A DNA stretch of 64,000 nt, taken from the NCBI RefSeq assembly GCF_017161445.1, contig NZ_CP071060.1, forward strand, positions 248,001 to 312,000, in the 5' to 3' direction. The notes under the pieces were generated by a model. The model was not told the DNA's origin and did no database searches. It worked only from the letters and a program-made list of their open reading frames with translations. Within the stretch, counting starts at the first letter, position 1. The number at the start of each line of letters is the position of its first letter. The translations under genes and the position numbers were made by a program. This stretch comes from Niveibacterium microcysteis (GTDB lineage: Bacteria; Pseudomonadota; Gammaproteobacteria; Burkholderiales; Rhodocyclaceae). Below are positions 18,599 through 27,793 of this stretch, in pieces.

Positions 18599-19174
18599 CT
18601 ACGGCGTGGTGATCTGCCGCGCGTAGGCTTCCTGTTCGAGCGGCGCGCGGCTGTAGCCAAGCGCCAGCATCTCGACCAGATACTGCCGCGCATACGGTGC
18701 AATGCCACCGAGCCGTTCGTACTGCGCGACATGGACGAGCTCGTGCGAGATCAGCCGTCGCGAGTTGGCGAACTCTGGCTTGAGCAGAATCGCGTAACCC
18801 TGTGTGCGACCGGCTTCGTCATCGGTGCCGAAGATCAGGCCCAGCTCACGCGCCGCATTGGCCATGCGCGGATCCTCCGGCATCGGAAAGCGGCGGCGAA
18901 CTTCGATGCGGATTTTCTGCGGCGCGGCGATGCCGAGCGTCTGTGCCATCGCCAGTTCCGCCTCGCTCAGCGGGCGGCCGTTGATCAGCACTTCCGCTTC
19001 GGTCGCGGCGAGCAGATCCGCAATCACCGGCGTCGCCTGTTCCGCGATCGCGTTGATGCGAATGCCGGGCGTGGCGAGCTTCTGTTGCTCTTCGGGCGAT
19101 AGCCGCACCCACTGCTCGCCACCACAGGCGGCGAGCAGCAGGAGGGCGCAGCCAAGCGCGACGCGGGTGCGCAT
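18599..19174 (-). CDS. Lipoprotein with HExxH zinc-protease motif
   Basis: A 191-residue predicted lipoprotein. The lipobox LLLAAC gives a mature Cys at about residue 17. A gluzincin-type motif H144-E-L-V-H148 (SHELVHVAQYERLGG) lies near the C-terminus, the look of a DUF4157-like or similar zinc peptidase domain. The upstream half is helical. I do not recognise a named family. It lies 10 bases after ahcY and 8 before tlyA, so it is co-transcribed with the methyl cycle although nothing in it suggests a link with SAM. ATG at 19174 is preferred over a TTG at 19177. Confidence 0.7.
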   Translation of the reverse strand: MRTRVALGCALLLLAACGGEQWVRLSPEEQQKLATPGIRINAIAEQATPVIADLLAATEAEVLINGRPLSEAELAMAQTLGIAAPQKIRIEVRRRFPMPEDPRMANAARELGLIFGTDDEAGRTQGYAILLKPEFANSRRLISHELVHVAQYERLGGIAPYARQYLVEMLALGYSRAPLEQEAYARQITTP

Positions 19175-19184
19175 CAATGCCGGC

Positions 19185-20594
<1,410 letters not shown>

Positions 20595-20719
20595 ACGAAC
20601 TCCTTGAACGGTGTGGCCGGGAGGGAAGCAGGGATGTGACCGGCAAGTTCCGGTTCGCTCACGCTACCCAAGCCCGGCGAGGGTTGGACAGGGTGAGCGC
20701 AGTTCTTGCCCGCCTGCGC

Positions 20720-20788
20720 GAACGCGCTCTGGCAGGGTCCGAGCCTGGGATTCGGGGCATGCCCGACTCTCGCAGCGCTCCTCGGAAG
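20720..20788 (-). promoter_or_regulatory. S-adenosylhomocysteine (SAH) riboswitch of the ahcY operon
   Basis: On the minus strand, starting at about 20785, the leader reads CCGAGGAGCGCTGCGAGAG and returns with CCCAGGCTCGG at 20739-20749. CCGAG/CTCGG form P1, and the GGAGCGCTGC and CCAGGCTCG blocks match the conserved core of the SAH riboswitch known upstream of ahcY in beta- and gammaproteobacteria. A TCGGG/CCCGA hairpin fills the variable region. An AGCGC at about 20724-20728 could pair with GCGCT as the pseudoknot. SAH binding is expected to raise ahcY expression. The boundaries are approximate. Confidence 0.88.
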
Positions 20789-20794
20789 TTTCGG

Positions 20795-20823
20795 AGTATA
20801 GATCAACTCGCCCGCTTTGCCGA
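20795..20823 (-). promoter_or_regulatory. Sigma-70-type promoter of the ahcY operon
   Basis: Reading the minus strand, a -35-like TCGGCA (20818-20823) is 17 bases from a -10 TATACT (20795-20800). Transcription would begin near 20788, right at the 5' end of the riboswitch, which supports both calls. Confidence 0.6.
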
Positions 20824-20923
20824 CGCTATGCCGCTGAATACAAATGGAAACCGCTGCGACCCGGCGGGAAACACGTTGCCTGTGCGAGACTTTGCAGAAT
20901 CCGAAGCGGCAACGAGGCAATCC

Positions 20924-21391
20924 GTGCAGTTCGAACATGTAGTGGTGATCAACGATCCGCTCGAGGCCCTGGCCGATACGCTCACGCGTGAACAGGTGTG
21001 GGCCGGGTTGATGTGGCGCGTCGAAGATCCCTGCGCTTTCCAGCCGGCGCTGGTGGGCTGCGAGATCCTCAGCCGCAGCGGGACGCAGGTGGAGCGTGTG
21101 CTGGATTTCGGCAGCTTCCGCATGCGCGACACCGTGCGTATCGAGCCTGATCGCGTGGTGAGCTTCGAATCGGCCGCAGAAGGCGAACGACCGGGCGCAC
21201 AGCTGGCTGTCAGCATCGAAGAGCCGGGTGAAGGCTTGCTTGTGCTGCGTTTTGCCTACCGGACGACTTTGAACGAACAGAGCGGAGGCGACGCCGAATT
21301 CGCCGGTTACGTTAAGGCTGCCTACCGTGCCGCCGATATTGATACGGTGCGCTTGATTCGTGAGTTCGCCGCACGCGGTCGCGGCCACTGA
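20924..21391 (+). CDS. AtaL-like SRPBCC (DUF1857) family protein
   Basis: A 155-residue protein with a START/SRPBCC fold. It starts with QFEHVVVINDPLEALADTLTREQVWAGLMWRVEDP, the DUF1857/AtaL pattern (V-N-x-P ... L-T-x-x-Q-x-W-x-G-L), and later has VVSFE and a final L-I-R-E-F. GTG at 20924 is chosen since GAGG lies a few bases upstream and the family start follows immediately. The family binds small hydrophobic ligands; no substrate is known. Confidence 0.78.
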   Translation: MQFEHVVVINDPLEALADTLTREQVWAGLMWRVEDPCAFQPALVGCEILSRSGTQVERVLDFGSFRMRDTVRIEPDRVVSFESAAEGERPGAQLAVSIEEPGEGLLVLRFAYRTTLNEQSGGDAEFAGYVKAAYRAADIDTVRLIREFAARGRGH

Positions 21392-21496
21392 TCGGCCAGC
21401 TGCCGGCGGTCGACGTCCCGCCGGATCTTTCGCGCCAACGCTTTGTCATAATCCGACCTCCCGCACGCAGGCCCGTCGGCCTGAGAGGACGCTGTC

Positions 21497-23962
21497 ATGC
21501 ACTACCTGTACCGACTTCTGATCCTGTTCCTGAGCGCAGCCTTCCTTGCCGGCTGCGGTGGTGGCGGCGGGGGCGGCGGCCCGCAGACCGCAACGGTCAC
21601 GGTGACCGGATTGAGCCCGTCCTTCGCCTTCCCGGGCGATACGGTTACGGTGATCGGCACCAACTTCAACAGTGTCACCGGCCTGCGCCTCGGTACCGCT
21701 GACGTCCCCTTCACGCTGATCAGCACGACGCGGCTGAGCTTCGTCGTGCCCGACTCCGCAGTCAGCGGCACGGTGACGCTGGTATCGGGTACCGCGACGG
21801 TCGATTCGCCGACCACGCTGACCGTGCTCGGCGTGCCGCAGGTCAGCAGCGTGTCGCCGACCAGCGCACGTCCGGGCGATTCGCTGACGCTGACCGGCAC
21901 CAATCTGGCGAACGTGAGTCAGGTGCGTGTGGGCGGTGTTGCGGTGACCCCGACGGCGCGGACCGGCACCCAGCTCATCGTTGTCGTGCCGGCCGGTGCT
22001 GCCGACGGCAGCCTTGCCCTGGTGCTTTCCAACGGCAGCAGTCGTACGCTCACGCAGACCTTTACGCTACTGCCGGCGCTGATTTCCGTCAGCGCCATGT
22101 CGCCCACCAGCGGGCCGGAAGGCGTCTCGGTGCAGGTCACCGGCCTCGCGCTCGATACCGTCACGGGGGTCAGCGTGGGCGGTGTGGCCGCAACGGTGCT
22201 GGACAAGACGGCCACGTCGCTCGACTTTGCCGCCCCGGCTAAGAGCGGCAATGTGATCCTCAGTGGCCCTGGCGGGCAGTCGGTGCAGGCTGGCGTGTTT
22301 ACGCTGACCACCGGTTCGGCGCCGGTCGTGACCATCTCGCGTGTCGATGTCGCTCAGGCGTACTCGCAACCGGTTGGCGCGACTTATCAGTTCCTCGTTC
22401 CCGGCAAGATCGCGCTGGTACGGGCCTACATCAGCGCCAACCAGCGCATCGCGAGCCCCAAGGTGACGGCAACGATCAGCGGTTGTGCGGCAAGCCCGAC
22501 GCTCACGCTGAGCGGGCCGTCTGCGCTGCCGACGACCGCCCCGGCGCTGGACGATCTGGCGGGCACCTTCTCCGCGCAGATCCCCGCTTCATGCGTGCAG
22601 AGCGGGCTGCAAATCGGGGTGACGGTGGCTAATACCTCGCCCGCCAACAGCGGTGCCACCCGCAGCGCGACGCCGAGTGTCGGCCGGCCAACCAACCTGA
22701 ACCTGGTGCTCGTACCGCTGGTGACGAACAACTCGACGGGTGCGGTGCCGGATGTCGAGGTCGTACGACGCATGTTCGCGCGCGCTTACCCGATCGATGC
22801 TTCGAGAATCACGATCAGCGTGCGGACGCCCTTTACGCTGACGACCAAGACAGTCAGCGGTACCGTCGACGGGAGCTGGAGTAGTGCCTTGCAGGAAGTC
22901 AGGCAACTGCGCGATCTCGAAGGCGGTGGAAAGCATTACTACGGCCTTGTGCCTTCGCCCGGATTCTCCGGCGGTACGTCTGGCCTCGCCTACCAGAATG
23001 GAGCAACCAATTCGGGCGGCGGTGCTTGGCTGGCTGCGATCGGGCTGGACTCGGTCGCGCTTGCTGCGAACCGCTTCGGCGCGAATGCATGGCTTGACAC
23101 GATGACGCACGAGGTCGGCCACAACATGAGCTTGGGTCACGCACCCTGCGGCAGTCCGCCCGACGCCGAGGCCGACTTCCCCTACGCCGGAGGTGGCCTC
23201 GGGCCCTATCCGGTGCACGAGTTCGACAGCGACCGGAATGGCACTGCGGGCCCCGAAACGGTTTACTTCCCGGCCACCAGCGTCGCGCACGATGTGATGG
23301 GCTATTGCGATAGCGAGTGGTTCTCGGACTACAACTACAGCCGCGTGCAGACCTTCATGCAGAGCTTCACCTATCCGCAGATCACGCCGTTCGCCGAGCC
23401 GGTCGAGATGCTGGATTTCTTCGGTGATATCCGCGATAACAAGGTGCGGTTGGCGCCCCCCGGCGCGCGCATGTCAACCCAGCCCTATGCCGCGGGAGGC
23501 GCCTTCACTTTGCGTGTGACGACCGCTGCGGGTGCCGTGGTCGAGGTGCCCTTCACGCCAGTGAAGGTGGCCGACGAGGCTGGCAGCAGCCTGCAGCATT
23601 TCCATGTGGCGCTGCCCAACCCCGGCACGATTGCGAAGGTCGAGGTGTTGCAGGGGGCGATGACGCTGCCGCTGACGCTGGATTCTCCGCCGGTGGCCGC
23701 TGCGCAGTCGGTCGGCGATACGGCGACCAGTGCGTCACCGCTCAGCTGGAGCGAGGCGAATGGCATGCTGAGCGTGACCTGGGATGCCACTCGTTACCCG
23801 GTGCTGCGCGTGCGCCAGCTCGGTACGGAACCGATGCTGCTGGCGCTGCAACTGACGGGAGGCAAGGCCACGTTGCCGCTGACCGGCGTGCCGGCCGGCG
23901 GCAAGTGGGAATTCAGTCTCTCGGGCGGCTTCAACGCCCGTTCGCTGACACTCGCCCGCTGA
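21497..23962 (+). CDS. Lipoprotein metalloprotease with TIG repeats (M66-like metzincin)
   Basis: An 821-residue exported lipoprotein. The lipobox ends FLAGC and is followed by a glycine run. Three IPT/TIG immunoglobulin-like repeats span about residues 35-275 (each with an F-P-G-D/R-P-G-D-S and G-x-x-L-x-x-x-x start). A protease region follows with H538-E-V-G-H542 and H548 in HEVGHNMSLGH, plus a Met-turn-like DVMGY. That is the metzincin zinc site seen in M66 peptidases (StcE family), except that a Ser stands where most metzincins have Gly. A beta-rich tail completes it. Function is inferred; it may cleave extracellular proteins or glycoproteins. Confidence 0.75.
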   Translation: MHYLYRLLILFLSAAFLAGCGGGGGGGGPQTATVTVTGLSPSFAFPGDTVTVIGTNFNSVTGLRLGTADVPFTLISTTRLSFVVPDSAVSGTVTLVSGTATVDSPTTLTVLGVPQVSSVSPTSARPGDSLTLTGTNLANVSQVRVGGVAVTPTARTGTQLIVVVPAGAADGSLALVLSNGSSRTLTQTFTLLPALISVSAMSPTSGPEGVSVQVTGLALDTVTGVSVGGVAATVLDKTATSLDFAAPAKSGNVILSGPGGQSVQAGVFTLTTGSAPVVTISRVDVAQAYSQPVGATYQFLVPGKIALVRAYISANQRIASPKVTATISGCAASPTLTLSGPSALPTTAPALDDLAGTFSAQIPASCVQSGLQIGVTVANTSPANSGATRSATPSVGRPTNLNLVLVPLVTNNSTGAVPDVEVVRRMFARAYPIDASRITISVRTPFTLTTKTVSGTVDGSWSSALQEVRQLRDLEGGGKHYYGLVPSPGFSGGTSGLAYQNGATNSGGGAWLAAIGLDSVALAANRFGANAWLDTMTHEVGHNMSLGHAPCGSPPDAEADFPYAGGGLGPYPVHEFDSDRNGTAGPETVYFPATSVAHDVMGYCDSEWFSDYNYSRVQTFMQSFTYPQITPFAEPVEMLDFFGDIRDNKVRLAPPGARMSTQPYAAGGAFTLRVTTAAGAVVEVPFTPVKVADEAGSSLQHFHVALPNPGTIAKVEVLQGAMTLPLTLDSPPVAAAQSVGDTATSASPLSWSEANGMLSVTWDATRYPVLRVRQLGTEPMLLALQLTGGKATLPLTGVPAGGKWEFSLSGGFNARSLTLAR

Positions 23963-23986
23963 GCGGGCGCGTTAGCTGAACGCCAC

Positions 23987-24697
23987 TCAGGCGGCGTCGC
24001 AGCGCAGCGCGGAGAGATCGGCCTCGCTGAGCCAGCGCCATTCGCCGGGTGCGAGGTCGGCCGGCAAGGCGAGGCGGCCGATTTCTCCGCGGTGGAGTGC
24101 TTCGACGCGGTTGCCGGCTGCACCGATCATGCGCTTGACCTGGTGGTACTTGCCGCCAGTGATCGTCAGGCGCAGCAGGCACTCACCGATGATTTCGCAG
24201 CCTGCCGCGACCACCGGCTCGGGCTCGTCGTGCAGTTCCACGCCAGCAAGCAGCGCAGAGACCAGCTCCGGCGTGGCCGGGTGCTTCAGCGTGACGGTGT
24301 AGATCTTTGGGATCGCGCGTTTCGGCGAGCTGAGCTGATGAATCAGCTGACCATCTTCCGTGAGGATCAGCAGGCCGGTGGTGTCTTCGTCGAGACGGCC
24401 GACGGCCTGTACGCCACGTGCGCGCAGTGGTGCGGGCAGCAGCGCGAACACGCTGGGGTGGTGCACCGGCTTGTGCGACACCTCGTAACCGGCGGGCTTG
24501 TGCAGCATCACATAGGCCACCTCGCGGTATGACCATAGCTCGCCATCGACCTCGAATTCCAGCCCGGCCGGATCAAGTTCGACAAAGGGGTCGTCCATCT
24601 CTTCGCCATTCACGCGGACAAAGCCGTGGCGCACCAGGCCGCGGCATTCCTTGCGGCTGCCAAAGCCCTGAGACTGGAGGATGCGGTCGAGTTGCAT
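23987..24697 (-). CDS. rsuA: 16S rRNA pseudouridine-516 synthase RsuA-type
   Basis: A 236-residue pseudouridine synthase. An S4 domain (LDRILQSQGFGSRKECRGLVRHG) is followed by the catalytic domain with AVGRLDEDTTGLLILTEDG, where Asp of GRLD is the catalytic residue, and K(I)YTVTLKHP. This is the RsuA/RluB/E/F family; the short length and absence of a basic tail favour RsuA. AAGGA precedes the ATG. It converges on the TIG lipoprotein gene, with stops 24 bases apart. Confidence 0.88.
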   Translation of the reverse strand: MQLDRILQSQGFGSRKECRGLVRHGFVRVNGEEMDDPFVELDPAGLEFEVDGELWSYREVAYVMLHKPAGYEVSHKPVHHPSVFALLPAPLRARGVQAVGRLDEDTTGLLILTEDGQLIHQLSSPKRAIPKIYTVTLKHPATPELVSALLAGVELHDEPEPVVAAGCEIIGECLLRLTITGGKYHQVKRMIGAAGNRVEALHRGEIGRLALPADLAPGEWRWLSEADLSALRCDAA

Positions 24698-24820
24698 CGG
24701 GAGATTCCTTTTTCGCGAAGGCGCGGACTATACGCCCAACTCGCCCTCACTTGGCACCGACATGGGCGGCATGGCAGGGAACGAGCGCGCCGGGCAGTCA
24801 GCGCGTGGATGCCACAGCGG

Positions 24821-25459
24821 CTAGCGTAGTGACTCGAATTTGGGCAGCGCAAGCCGCCAGCGAATTGCCGCCAGCCGCAGCAGGAAGATCAGCGTGCCGC
24901 TCCAGAACGCCGCCCAGGGCGCATTGAAATCCAGTGCGAGCAGGGCGACAAGGCTCAGCGCGCCGGCGCCCGCGGCCGTGGCGTACAGCTCGCCGCGGAA
25001 CACCACCGGCTCTTCATTCGCCAGCACATCGCGCAGGATGCCGCCGACCACGCCAGTGATCACGCCCATCAGCGCGGCGACTGTCCAGTGGGTCCCGGCG
25101 TTCAGCGCCACCTTGGTGCCGACGATCGTAAACAGAGCGAGGCCGATTGCGTCGGGAATCAGGAACAGGTCAAGCGGCAGGCGCATGCGGCGCGCCGCCG
25201 CGAAGGCCGCAATACCGGCCAGTGCGGCGGCGATCAGGTAGGTCGGGTCGGCAACCCAGAATACCGTGCGCCCCAGCAGCAGATCGCGCGTTGTGCCGCC
25301 ACCCAGCGCTGCGGCAAAAGCGACCACCACCACGCCGAAGGCGTCGAACTGCTTGCGGCCGACTTCCAGCACCGCCGCCGCCGCGCAGGCAGCTACCGCG
25401 GCGATGCCGAGCCAGTAACCAAGCAGGGAAATACTCACGGCAGGCGCGGGCAGTTGCAT
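24821..25459 (-). CDS. TRIC/YicG family membrane protein (UPF0126)
   Basis: A 212-residue inner-membrane protein with about seven hydrophobic helices. Two internal repeats each contain the signature G-G-G/I-x-x-R-D-x-L: ALGGGTTRDLLLGR in the first and VGGILRDVLANE in the second. This is the UPF0126 family, related to trimeric intracellular cation channels (TRIC), which in bacteria form K+ selective trimers. ATG at 25459 gives the family's hydrophobic start; a longer frame reaches 25510. Confidence 0.88.
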   Translation of the reverse strand: MQLPAPAVSISLLGYWLGIAAVAACAAAAVLEVGRKQFDAFGVVVVAFAAALGGGTTRDLLLGRTVFWVADPTYLIAAALAGIAAFAAARRMRLPLDLFLIPDAIGLALFTIVGTKVALNAGTHWTVAALMGVITGVVGGILRDVLANEEPVVFRGELYATAAGAGALSLVALLALDFNAPWAAFWSGTLIFLLRLAAIRWRLALPKFESLR

Positions 25460-25541
25460 CACGTTCAGGGCATGCTGAGAGAGCCGCCAAGCATACCCTT
25501 GCGAACGCACCCGCCCTTGCGCCGGGCCAAATGCGCGGCGA

Positions 25542-26426
25542 TCAGACGCCGTGCTGCTGCAACCACGCCAGCGCCTTGGGCCAAGCGTCTGCCGCCGCGG
25601 CAGGGTTGAAGCTTGGGCGATAGTCGGCGAGGAAACCGTGATCCGCCTCCGGGTAGATGCGCACTTCGGATCGGCTGCCAGCCGCCTTCAGCGCGGCCCC
25701 CATCTTCTCGACCGAATCGACTGGAATGCCCTGGTCCTTGCCACCGTAGAAACCCAGCACCGGCGCCTTGATCTCGCCAACCAGGTCGATCGGGTGCTTC
25801 GGCGACAACTCGCTCGGCGCGCTGACCAGGCGTCCGTACCAGGCCACGCCCGCCTTCAGGTTCGGGTTGTGTGCGGCATAAAGCCAGGTGATGCGGCCGC
25901 CCCAGCAGAAGCCGGTGATGCCGAGCCGTGCTGCGTTGCCACCGTTCTTGCCGGCCCAGGCGGCGGCGGCATCGAGGTCGCGCATGACCTGCGCATCCGG
26001 TACCTTGGAGATCACGTTCTCGAAGATCTTGGGAATCGTGTCGTACTGGGTTGGATCGCCCTGGCGCGCAAACAGATCGGGCGCAACCGCGAGATAGCCC
26101 ACTTTCGCGAGGCGGCGGCAGATGTCCTGAATCCACTCATGCACGCCGAAGATCTCTTCCACCACCAGCACGACCGGGAAAGGCCCTTTTCCGGCAGGCA
26201 TCGCGCGGTAGCCGCGCAGCGTGATGTCGCCGGCCGGGATTTCTACCGTGCCGGCGACGAGGCCGTCGGCAGGCGTTTTGATCACGCTCTGCGCAGCGAC
26301 AGGCGGCACGGCCAGCGCGAAGCCGCTCGCCACGAGACCGGCGACGAACTCACGTCGGTTCGCCACACGGGCGGGTGAGAGGCTGTCGAATTCCTGTTGC
26401 AGGGGCTGCTGCGATCCGGTTTGCAT
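25542..26426 (-). CDS. Dienelactone hydrolase family protein, exported
   Basis: A 294-residue alpha/beta hydrolase. The N-terminus contains NRREFVAGLVASGFALA, a twin-arginine-like signal, so it is probably exported folded. The catalytic triad of dienelactone hydrolase is visible: Cys in GFCWGG, Asp in GGKDQGIP, His in ADHGFLAD; EEIFGVHEWIQD is the usual substrate-site segment. Family members hydrolyse lactones such as carboxymethylenebutenolide; the real substrate is unknown. Upstream it faces the POTRA/HEAT-like gene divergently. Confidence 0.85.
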   Translation of the reverse strand: MQTGSQQPLQQEFDSLSPARVANRREFVAGLVASGFALAVPPVAAQSVIKTPADGLVAGTVEIPAGDITLRGYRAMPAGKGPFPVVLVVEEIFGVHEWIQDICRRLAKVGYLAVAPDLFARQGDPTQYDTIPKIFENVISKVPDAQVMRDLDAAAAWAGKNGGNAARLGITGFCWGGRITWLYAAHNPNLKAGVAWYGRLVSAPSELSPKHPIDLVGEIKAPVLGFYGGKDQGIPVDSVEKMGAALKAAGSRSEVRIYPEADHGFLADYRPSFNPAAAADAWPKALAWLQQHGV

Positions 26427-26562
26427 CGTGGGCTCTCCGTGGTTGGGGTCTGCAATGGACGCGCCAGACCGGAAAAGATTCCCGGCCGTGTGTTGCCATC
26501 GGGACTTGAGCGCGTGGTGGGATCGCCGGACAATCCGCAATCCTTCCTGCTGCGATTCTTCC

Positions 26563-27504
26563 ATGCGCCTCGTTTCCGGTGTTGTGCTCTCCCTGCTCAC
26601 GCTACTGCCCACGCTCGCGTTTGCGCAGCGCCAGCTCGTCTGGGGCGAAACCGAAATCATCGGCATCAAGCGCCTGACGCGCGAGCAGGTCACCTCACAA
26701 TTGCCCATCAAGCCGGGTGAGGCCGTCACGCAGAACGAGAAGGAAATGCTCAAGTGGTGCGAAAAACTCAAGAAGCTGCCAATCGCCGCGGTGTCGTGCA
26801 ATGGCGCGATGGTCGGAAGCCGCCTGCACTACGTCGTCGAGATTCTTGAAGACGCCAGCGCAGACCCGGTGCTGCAACCCTCCACCGCGCCGCGCGCCGC
26901 CGCCCGCGTGCCGCCGGAAGCGCGCCAGCTGATCGCGCAGCGCGAGTACCGCGTGCAGGAAGTGCTGGCGGATGGCTACATGCCGGGGGAACGCATTACG
27001 CCATCGGGCATCGTGGTTGCGGAAGATCCGGAACTGCGCACTTTCGATGCGCAGTTGCGCGATCTTGCAAACGGCCAGCAGGACCGCATGATCGCGATCG
27101 CGCTCGACGCCCGCCACCCCGAGCGCAAGGACGCGATCGCGATGCTCTCCTGGACCGGGCGGCCGGAAGCATCCATCGCCGCGCTGCACGGCCGGATGCT
27201 GGACCCGGACAACGAAGTGCGCAACCTCACCGGCCGCCTGGTGCTCACCTTCATCGAATGGATCAAGGATCCCGCGGTGGCCGATGCACTTGCCGGCACG
27301 CTGGCGCAGGTACTCACGTTGCCCAGCCACACCGATCGCACCAAGGCACTCGCTGCGCTGGGCCAGCTCTACGCGCTGCACCCGGAAATCCGCGGCACGT
27401 TGCAGCGTGTTGCGCGCGAACCGCTGACGGAGATCGCACGCACCAGCGTGCTGCCGAACGTTGGCGGCGATGCGCGGGGCTTGCTTGCCGCGATCGGCGA
27501 TTGA
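26563..27504 (+). CDS. Exported protein with POTRA-like and HEAT-like regions
   Basis: A 313-residue secreted protein. A signal peptide (VVLSLLTLLPTLAFAQ) is followed at about residues 25-95 by a POTRA-like pattern: V.G...I.GIKRLT...V...LPIKPGEAVT, then an amphipathic helix and a strand-rich V-S-C-N-G-A...LHYVVEILED. After a Pro/Ala-rich linker the rest is helical, with repeats resembling HEAT units (ALDARHPERKDAIAMLSW, LHGRMLDPDNEVRNLTGRL, LAQVLTLPSHTDRTKALAAL). I do not recognise a named family. The ATG at 26563 is chosen because it opens the signal peptide. Confidence 0.65.
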   Translation: MRLVSGVVLSLLTLLPTLAFAQRQLVWGETEIIGIKRLTREQVTSQLPIKPGEAVTQNEKEMLKWCEKLKKLPIAAVSCNGAMVGSRLHYVVEILEDASADPVLQPSTAPRAAARVPPEARQLIAQREYRVQEVLADGYMPGERITPSGIVVAEDPELRTFDAQLRDLANGQQDRMIAIALDARHPERKDAIAMLSWTGRPEASIAALHGRMLDPDNEVRNLTGRLVLTFIEWIKDPAVADALAGTLAQVLTLPSHTDRTKALAALGQLYALHPEIRGTLQRVAREPLTEIARTSVLPNVGGDARGLLAAIGD

Positions 27505-27793
27505 ATCGCTGAAGCCTGAGCCTTGTGCGCGGGGGTTGGGGGCCCAGCCTGCGCGTCCTATCGTGCACCGCGCTGCCGATGTGACGACATATTTCTCGGT
27601 GCACTGCGAACTCGTCTGGGAGTCGCAGCATGGATGTGAGCCCCGTCATATCGGGTGACGGACGGGCTACCTAGAATTTCGCCCTTTGACCCGTGGTGCT
27701 CGCCGCAAGACTGCTCTCCCGATTGGAAGCATTGAATCCGATTCGGCAGGAACAATCCCCACATCCGCCCCGACCCGACCGTCCCCTCAATCC

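Larger units (their letters stand above)
20595..20923. other. Regulatory gap between ahcY and the divergent SRPBCC gene
   Basis: These 329 bases hold the ahcY leader: ribosome-binding site next to 20594, about 120 bases of leader after the riboswitch core containing several GC-rich inverted repeats, the riboswitch, and the promoter. The part from 20824 to 20923 must carry the promoter of the plus-strand gene, but I see no convincing hexamers there. Confidence 0.6.

Noticed and set aside
17728..18732. Upstream continuation of the metF frame as a long fused protein
   Set aside because: It runs out of frame through tlyA, is basic and low in complexity, and metF has its own ATG at 17727. tlyA is complete in its own frame.
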